From: Spirochaetales bacterium
Lineage (GTDB): Bacteria; Desulfobacterota_D; UBA1144
Direction: 5' to 3'
Length of the DNA: 11,686 nucleotides
Assembly (NCBI GenBank): GCA_002730475.1
Contig: PCAG01000022.1
Coordinates: 1 to 11,686, forward strand
Shown here: piece after piece, positions 7,052 through 11,686 of the stretch
How the letters are laid out: every line of letters starts with the position of its first letter
Position numbering within the stretch: position 1 is the stretch's first letter
Notes under the pieces: generated by a model
Databases searched by the model: none
What the model saw: the letters and a program-made list of their open reading frames with translations, nothing else
What the model was told of the DNA's origin: nothing
Translations under genes and position numbers: made by a program

Positions 7052-8616
7052 CTTATTTGCCTAACCTCGAAGATACCTTTCGTTGAATTTTCCTTTATAA
7101 AGCCAACAATCTCTTTGTCGAAAGAATGGATCCTCTTATTCTCGGATAGACAATCTAAGCCCCGATCGCCCGATAATGTGTCATACGGTTTCTGACAAAA
7201 ACTCGGAATATTAAAATATATTTTTTTAAATCCTTTTATTCTTTGATTGAATTCTTCTTTAGTTTCAATTTTGCTAAATAATGGCAAATAATATGGTTTT
7301 ATCGGAATAATATCTTGTCTTAAATAGTCTAAGTGCCTTTCTCCGAAAATTACTACACTCCCTGGTTTCATTTCCCTGTATTTCTTTGTAATCTCTCCAA
7401 CTTTTTGATTGTAATTTATCCCTTCGAAAGAGAACTGTTTATAAACTATATTAAAAGAAAATGAAAATATAGCTATGGCGCATAGCGCTAGATAAATTTT
7501 TTTGAATCCCTGAGAATATGTATCATTTTTTGAAAGAAGTTTGAATAGCAATCCCAATGTAATTAATAACGTTGATGGGAATAATATTCTGTATGAAAAT
7601 GGAGAAAACCAGATAATTAGTCTCCAGACGAAAACTATGCCTAAATATAGAAATCCCGAATATAAAAAATGATTCGCAATATTATTCAGAGTCAAATCCA
7701 AAGTTTTCTTTTTTGATAAGTATGCAAATAGTAAATATGCTAAATATAAGGATAATATTGACGATATAGTGGCAACTATTGAGTTTTCGCCAAATCTTAC
7801 ACTGGCCATGACCAAGTTCATTTCCTCAAATATCTTTTTTATGAATTGGGTCGATATAGTTTGCCAGGATTCATAGGTCATGTAAGCGTGCGAATACGTT
7901 ATGTATCCTGATGCTATCTTATTAATTAGCAGATAACCACAGACATATAATGATGAGAAAATTAGCAATACTAGAAGGTACTTTGAATACCTTTTTTGAT
8001 TTTTAAAAGCTATGAGTATCAATAAAAGATTAAATATTAATAGGTACGCTCCTATGTACCGACTTGTAAATGTTAGAACAAAAGCAAGACACACATAAAG
8101 TAAATTTTTCTTGGATTGATTATTTTCGAGTTCGCAGATTCTTAGTATATACAAGACTAAACCAAGTGCGAACAAGGTCTCTGTTGAGGTATAAGAAAAA
8201 ATATTTAAGAAACTTCCCGATAGAAAAATAATTCCAATTATAGAGAAGCCTACTTTTAAATATCGTCTAACTGAAAAAATAATTAAGATAGCGCAAATTA
8301 TATTAGCTATCTTTGAAGACCAAAAAACATCTAGCTGAGATATATTAGAAACCAGATATATTAACATGGGGTAGCCGATAGGCCATGTACTAAAGAATTG
8401 TTTGTCCCCACTATTAGTCCACGAATAAACATCCAAACCATTATTGTCTCTTAATGACTGAGCCAGTTTGAGAAAATGAGTCGAGTCTGATGTTAAAAAA
8501 CCATTTGTATCAAAATACGAGTTGGAAATTATAGAGTAAATCAGACCGACAATTGTCACGAAAAAGACAAATTTTTCATTTTGACCAAAACTAATTTTAT
8601 TTGATTTGTGAGCCAT
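7048..8616 (-). CDS. GT-C type integral membrane glycosyltransferase (GT39/ArnT-like fold)
   Basis: This 522-residue protein has about ten membrane helices and a soluble C-terminal part of roughly 120 residues. After the first helix, a large loop contains TSDSTHFLKLAQSL (42-55), with an acidic residue placed as in the catalytic loop of GT-C enzymes, then FSTWPIGYPMLIYL (74-87), the W-P-x-G-Y-P motif seen in ArnT/PMT-like and related uncharacterised enzymes. GT-C enzymes use polyprenyl-phosphate sugars and transfer the sugar on the periplasmic face. Donor and acceptor are unknown. No Shine-Dalgarno is seen; TATAGA lies about 9 bases upstream of the start on the minus strand as a possible -10. 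The gene overlaps the flippase start by 4 bp and diverges from the GtrA gene. It could instead belong to an uncharacterised GT-C-like membrane family. Confidence 0.7.
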   Translation of the reverse strand: MAHKSNKISFGQNEKFVFFVTIVGLIYSIISNSYFDTNGFLTSDSTHFLKLAQSLRDNNGLDVYSWTNSGDKQFFSTWPIGYPMLIYLVSNISQLDVFWSSKIANIICAILIIFSVRRYLKVGFSIIGIIFLSGSFLNIFSYTSTETLFALGLVLYILRICELENNQSKKNLLYVCLAFVLTFTSRYIGAYLLIFNLLLILIAFKNQKRYSKYLLVLLIFSSLYVCGYLLINKIASGYITYSHAYMTYESWQTISTQFIKKIFEEMNLVMASVRFGENSIVATISSILSLYLAYLLFAYLSKKKTLDLTLNNIANHFLYSGFLYLGIVFVWRLIIWFSPFSYRILFPSTLLITLGLLFKLLSKNDTYSQGFKKIYLALCAIAIFSFSFNIVYKQFSFEGINYNQKVGEITKKYREMKPGSVVIFGERHLDYLRQDIIPIKPYYLPLFSKIETKEEFNQRIKGFKKIYFNIPSFCQKPYDTLSGDRGLDCLSENKRIHSFDKEIVGFIKENSTKGIFEVRQIR

Positions 8617-8672
8617 GTTGTAATTCTATATTCATTTAATTTAACATTAATATTACCAATAAATGTAATAGT

Positions 8673-8701
8673 TTGACTAATTATGTAATTAACTTTATTA
8701 T
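8673..8701 (+). promoter_or_regulatory. Sigma70-type promoter for the GtrA/epimerase/aldolase operon
   Basis: TTGACT (8673-8678) and TATTAT (8696-8701) each match the sigma70 consensus at 5 of 6 bases and are separated by exactly 17 bp. Transcription would start near 8708, about 7 bases before the ATG at 8715. This is the best promoter in the window. Confidence 0.6.
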
Positions 8702-8714
8702 CCTTGACAATTCA

Positions 8715-9122
8715 ATGATTAAAATCTTCCGTTATTTTTATTCACTCTTGCTGGATTCCAAAACTTATAAGTGGGCCGGGGTAGGTGTAGTGGCTCTAGC
8801 AGGAGATTACGGTCTATACAATTTACTCTTGCCCGTAATCGATATGGATATAGCCAAAGGTATATCAACTTTTTTGGGTCTCAATATATCTTTTAATGGA
8901 AATCGATTGTGGACCTTTAAATCGACCGCGGGCTTCTTTGATGATCTTAGACGATACGTAACTTTGTATTGCATTGTTTTGATAATCAATGTTGGCGCTA
9001 ATCACTTGGCTTATGATTATTTTCAAGATATAAATCTTGCTTATTTTGTAGCTTTATGTGTTTCTGTATCTGTGGGATTCTTTGGTCAGAGATTATGGGT
9101 TTTTAAAAATAGGCTAAACTAG
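8715..9122 (+). CDS. GtrA-family membrane protein
   Basis: With the ATG at 8715 the protein has 135 residues and four membrane helices, the standard GtrA layout. The two diagnostic repeats are NGNRLWTFKS after helix 2 (about 62-71) and GQRLWVFKN after helix 4 (about 124-132). GtrA proteins are thought to flip polyprenyl-phosphate-linked sugars across the inner membrane so that a GT-C transferase can use them. An in-frame TTG at 8673 would add 14 residues, but it coincides with the -35 box of a good promoter, so it is rejected. No Shine-Dalgarno precedes the ATG and the predicted leader is very short. The epimerase gene follows 17 bp downstream, and a GT-C gene is divergent, a fitting partner. 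Confidence 0.85.
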   Translation: MIKIFRYFYSLLLDSKTYKWAGVGVVALAGDYGLYNLLLPVIDMDIAKGISTFLGLNISFNGNRLWTFKSTAGFFDDLRRYVTLYCIVLIINVGANHLAYDYFQDINLAYFVALCVSVSVGFFGQRLWVFKNRLN

Positions 9123-9139
9123 GTTATATTCTTGAGGAA

Positions 9140-10126
9140 ATGAAAAAAGTTTTATTAACGGGTGCTGCTGGATTCATTGGATATCACTTTTCTGACTTTT
9201 TACTTAGAAAAGGTTTTGAAGTTTATGGTATAGACGATTTAAATGATAATTATGATAAAAAAATTAAACAATGGAGAATTTCTCAGCTAATTAGTAGAAA
9301 AAATTTTCATTTTAACAAACTCGATATCTCATCACCTGCAACTCTCAAAAGATATTTTAGAAAAAATTTTCAATCAAACAAGCTTAATGCAATAGTTAAT
9401 CTAGCTGCTAGGACTGGTGTGAGAAAATCAACCGCAGATCCATACTCCTATTATCAATCTAATGTAATGGGTGTTCTTAATTTGATTCAACTAGCAAATA
9501 CCTACGGGATTCAAAATTTTATTCATGCCTCGACATCAAGTGTTTACGGCGGTAGTAAGGATAGGAGCTTTAATGTTAATACTGATACGAGTAAGCCGCT
9601 TTCAAATTATGCTGCCTCAAAGAAAGCCTCTGAGACTTTACTTTATGCTTACCATATGCTTCATGGGCAAAACATTAGTATATTACGATTTTTTACTGTC
9701 TATGGGCCTGCTGGTAGACCAGATATGAGTCCATTTATATTTATCCAGTCTTCTATTACTTCAAAAACAATTAATTTGTTCGGCACTGGACGACAAAAGA
9801 GAGACTTTACATATGTTGATGATGTTGTTTCTGGTATATACAAATCGCTAAAATTGAAAGGATATAATGTGCTGAACTTTGGAAACAATAAACCCGTATC
9901 AATCAACTATCTTATTGGTAAAATATCAGAACTATCGGGAAAAAAAACAAAGATTAAGAAGAAACCTTTGCGACCAGAAGATGTTTTTTATACATGTGCC
10001 AATATAACGAAAACAAAAAAATTAATCGGATGGACTCCCAAAACAAATATCGATCAAGGATTAACGAAAACTTTGAATTGGCACTTGGAGAACCAAGAGT
10101 GGCTCAAAAAAATAAAGATTTATTAA
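9140..10126 (+). CDS. NAD-dependent epimerase/dehydratase, UDP-glucuronate 4-epimerase-like
   Basis: This is an extended short-chain dehydrogenase of 328 residues, the usual length. It has the NAD-binding TGAAGFIG at 7-14, GIDDLNDNYD at 30-39 (close to the GIDNLNDYYD stretch of UDP-glucuronate epimerases), STSSVYG at 131-137, and the catalytic pair Tyr157 and Lys161 in NYAASK. RFFTVYGPAGRPDM (183-196) and RDFTYVDDV (221-229) again match UDP-GlcA 4-epimerases. The likely reaction is UDP-glucuronate to UDP-galacturonate; a related UDP-sugar is possible. GAGG at 9134-9137 is only two bases from the ATG, unusually close, yet MKKVLLTG is the natural family start. It lies in the GtrA operon and overlaps the next gene, so it probably supplies a sugar for surface glycans. 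Confidence 0.88.
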   Translation: MKKVLLTGAAGFIGYHFSDFLLRKGFEVYGIDDLNDNYDKKIKQWRISQLISRKNFHFNKLDISSPATLKRYFRKNFQSNKLNAIVNLAARTGVRKSTADPYSYYQSNVMGVLNLIQLANTYGIQNFIHASTSSVYGGSKDRSFNVNTDTSKPLSNYAASKKASETLLYAYHMLHGQNISILRFFTVYGPAGRPDMSPFIFIQSSITSKTINLFGTGRQKRDFTYVDDVVSGIYKSLKLKGYNVLNFGNNKPVSINYLIGKISELSGKKTKIKKKPLRPEDVFYTCANITKTKKLIGWTPKTNIDQGLTKTLNWHLENQEWLKKIKIY

Positions 10127-11208
10127 AAGATTTGGTTGAGATTTCTAAATATTTTGGACAGAGATTCGACTTGACTCAAGCTGCTGGTGGCAACTCTTCT
10201 GTTAAATCAAACAAAAAAATGTTTATAAAATCCAGTGGGTATTCTCTATCTGAAGTTACCCTAAAGAATGGATATACAATTGTAGATAATGATAAGCTTG
10301 TGAATTTTTTACACAGCGCAAGAGGGAATAAAATTACTGATTCTATAGAAAAAAAATCTTTCAAAATATTAAAAGACTCTACCTTGGATGGAGGTAGTCC
10401 CTCCATTGAAACTCTTGCTCATTCAATTATGAAAAAGTTTACTATTCATATCCATCCTGTTGCTGTCAATATGGTGTCCGTTAATAGAAAATCAAGAGAA
10501 ATTTTTAATAAAATATTCTCAACGAAACGAAAGGGAGAAAGCATCTATTATGTTAGTTATAGAACTCCGGGAATATCTCTTGCTACTGAAATAATCAATG
10601 TTGTATCTGTCGAACAGGACAAGTTAAAAAGAGATAATACTATTATTGTTTTTTTAGAAAATCATGGCTTAATCTGCTCCTCAGATAACAAGTTGGAGTT
10701 GATACAGAGTGTGGAGAAAATTGTTAAACAATTTGAAAATTATTTAAAAATAAACTTAAGCCGATATAAGTTGACTACAGAAATATCTCAAATCTTATGG
10801 AGAAACTCATACGAAAATTTAATATGTTGTTACAGCGAAGACGCAATTCTAACGAAATTTATTAATTTAAAAAATTCCAAGAATTTTATAAAACCTTTAA
10901 ATCCTGATCAATTATTATATTGTGGAGAGAGTCCGTTGATTGTCGGTTCTTCATTGGAAACAAGTATTAAATCGTACTTAAAGAAATATAAAACTTACCC
11001 CAGAGTTTTAATTGTTAAAAAAGATGTTTATCTAGTTGCACCCAATGTACTAAAGGCCAAAGAGATAGAAGACGTGTTCAAGTCCCACTTGTATTTCAAT
11101 TCGAATGGAGCTCTTAATCGAGTTTTACCGAAGGATGAGATAAAGAAACTTGATTCATACAATCCTCAAAAAAATCGACTAAGATTTTGGTTTGATTATG
11201 TCGAGTAA
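10099..11208 (+). CDS. Class II aldolase/adducin-family protein, RhaD-aldolase type without dehydrogenase domain
   Basis: From a GTG start at 10099 the protein has 369 residues. AAGGNSSVK (28-36) and MFIKSSG form the substrate-phosphate end, PSIETLAH (101-108) carries the likely catalytic Glu104, and HIHP plus ENHG give the metal ligands His117, His119 and His189. The later YRTPGISLA and PDQLLYCG stretches match the aldolase half of bifunctional RhaD-type rhamnulose-phosphate aldolase/dehydrogenases, but the protein stops where the dehydrogenase would begin. It probably cleaves or forms a phosphorylated sugar with a divalent metal; the substrate is unknown. Start choice: GGAG at 10087-10090 fits GTG 10099 and gives a 28-bp overlap with the epimerase gene. 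ATGs at 9994 and 10030 would give 133 and 97 bp overlap and add residues with no family match. The 3' end overlaps the convergent DCC gene by 30 bp. Confidence 0.75.
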   Translation: MAQKNKDLLKDLVEISKYFGQRFDLTQAAGGNSSVKSNKKMFIKSSGYSLSEVTLKNGYTIVDNDKLVNFLHSARGNKITDSIEKKSFKILKDSTLDGGSPSIETLAHSIMKKFTIHIHPVAVNMVSVNRKSREIFNKIFSTKRKGESIYYVSYRTPGISLATEIINVVSVEQDKLKRDNTIIVFLENHGLICSSDNKLELIQSVEKIVKQFENYLKINLSRYKLTTEISQILWRNSYENLICCYSEDAILTKFINLKNSKNFIKPLNPDQLLYCGESPLIVGSSLETSIKSYLKKYKTYPRVLIVKKDVYLVAPNVLKAKEIEDVFKSHLYFNSNGALNRVLPKDEIKKLDSYNPQKNRLRFWFDYVE

Positions 11209-11517
11209 TTTACTGATTTGATGTCTATTTCTTGTAATAAATTTATATATGTTCCTACTAAGGTAAGTTGGTATAGCTTTTAGGAGTTTGGTGATTATAG
11301 ATGATTTTTTTCTGACTTCCATTGACTTTATTATTGCATCAAAACCATAAAAGTATTCATTATTAGATTCAAATATCATTTCATCTTTTAGACATAAATC
11401 TTCACTTAAACTCTTGATATCTCGGATTTCTATTTCGCAGGATTTTTCCGATTCAATATACGAAGCATATCTGAGGCAAATCTTGCAGGATTTATCTATG
11501 TAAAGTTTTCTCTCCAT
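11179..11517 (-). CDS. DCC-family (DUF393) thiol-disulfide oxidoreductase-like protein
   Basis: This 112-residue protein begins LYIDKSCKIC (5-14), matching the family's opening D-x-x-C-x-x-C with Asp8, Cys11 and Cys14. It continues with DEMIFESNNEYFYGFDAI (45-62), the 'D-s-i-v...g-DA' strand-helix segment, and ends with AIPTYLSRNIYKFITRNRHQ, matching the common 'iP...rd..Y..iarnRy' tail. The thioredoxin-like fold and CxxC suggest a redox role, but the family's biochemical function is poorly known. Length is near normal. There is no Shine-Dalgarno before the ATG. Its last 30 bp lie antisense to the end of the aldolase gene. Its place beside sugar genes may be chance. It has two further cysteines, Cys27 and Cys42. 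Confidence 0.75.
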   Translation of the reverse strand: MERKLYIDKSCKICLRYASYIESEKSCEIEIRDIKSLSEDLCLKDEMIFESNNEYFYGFDAIIKSMEVRKKSSIITKLLKAIPTYLSRNIYKFITRNRHQISKLLDIIKPKS

Positions 11518-11555
11518 TAAGATAATTGTAACTATTAATGATAGAATATCTCAAT

Positions 11556-11627
11556 CCGCTTGTAGTGTAATGGATAACACACTTGACTTCGGATCAAGCA
11601 ATTGGGGTTCGAGTCCTCACAAGCGGG
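11556..11627 (+). tRNA. tRNA-Arg (anticodon UCG)
   Basis: A complete cloverleaf of 72 bases folds without mismatch in the acceptor stem: CCGCTTG (11556-11562) with CAAGCGG (11620-11626), discriminator G at 11627. The D stem is GTGT/ACAC with GG then A in the loop (A20, an arginine identity base). The anticodon stem CTTGA/TCAAG holds loop CTTCGGA, giving anticodon TCG at 11589-11591, with C35 a second arginine identity base. The T arm is TGGGG-TTCGAGT-CCTCA with one G-U pair. The variable loop is short (4 bases). No CCA is encoded, so it must be added after transcription. TAGAAT at 11542-11547 may be its -10 element. Confidence 0.95.
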
Positions 11628-11648
11628 TGTTACATTTCATATTTAAAA

Positions 11649-11686
11649 ATGGACTTTGCCTTTACAATATTTTTGTTTATGGCTGA
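11649..11686 (+). CDS. Possible start of a gene running off the right edge
   Basis: An ATG 21 bases after the tRNA opens a frame of 12 full codons, MDFAFTIFLFMA, to the window end. The run is strongly hydrophobic, as for a signal peptide or first membrane helix. No Shine-Dalgarno is seen and too little is present to name a family. Confidence 0.3.
   Translation, partial: MDFAFTIFLFMA

Noticed and set aside
8704..8709. Perfect TTGACA upstream of GtrA ATG
   Set aside because: No -10 lies 16-18 bp downstream (the bases read TTCCGT), and transcription would start inside the gene.
8673..8714. TTG start giving a 149-residue GtrA protein
   Set aside because: The TTG is part of the -35 box TTGACT, and the extra residues do not resemble the family N-terminus; ATG 8715 is preferred.
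9994..10098. ATG starts at 9994 and 10030 for the aldolase
   Set aside because: They lie deep in the epimerase coding region and the added residues look like out-of-frame translation of it.
1..11686. CRISPR array, transposon, phage or defence island
   Set aside because: No regular repeats, terminal inverted repeats, integrase, transposase or nuclease/toxin genes were seen; all frames of size are explained by metabolic, envelope or sugar genes.

Overview
The window comes from an AT-rich bacterial genome (by eye roughly one third G+C). The ExbD/TolR-type fragment, a Wzx-like flippase and a GtrA-type membrane protein suggest a Gram-negative envelope. The best-formed promoter is of the ordinary sigma70 kind, and some genes carry clear Shine-Dalgarno sequences while others have none. 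This does not look like the Bacteroidota promoter type, although the PUR-domain protein is often met in that phylum and in spirochaetes. I cannot name the lineage. I saw no insertion sequence, integrase, phage gene or CRISPR array. No stretch over 300 bases lacks a gene.

Positions 1-5716 are mainly housekeeping genes in short runs of alternating strand. They are the tail of an ExbD/TolR protein followed by an EamA/DMT permease (+), D-Ala-D-Ala ligase ddl (-), acetyl-CoA acetyltransferase followed by a 73-residue PUR-domain nucleic-acid-binding protein (+), the folate-binding Fe-S maintenance protein YgfZ (-), and thioredoxin reductase trxB (+).

Positions 5720-11517 form a cell-surface carbohydrate region. 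On the minus strand a GT-C type membrane glycosyltransferase and a lipid-linked oligosaccharide flippase are joined by an ATGA stop/start overlap. Divergent from them runs a plus-strand operon of a GtrA-family protein, a UDP-glucuronate 4-epimerase-like enzyme and a RhaD-type class II aldolase that lacks the usual C-terminal dehydrogenase. A DCC-family thiol-disulfide protein lies antisense to the aldolase end. Together these suggest making, moving and attaching a sugar to a lipid-linked glycan. No GtrB-type polyprenyl-phosphate glycosyltransferase is present in the window.

The right edge holds a tRNA-Arg with anticodon UCG and the possible start of a further gene. All four convergent gene pairs overlap or sit within 3 bp of each other. 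I found no convincing wholly new system. The most interesting parts are the epimerase/aldolase/DCC group, the divergent GtrA/GT-C pair, and the promoter evidence that corrects the GtrA start.
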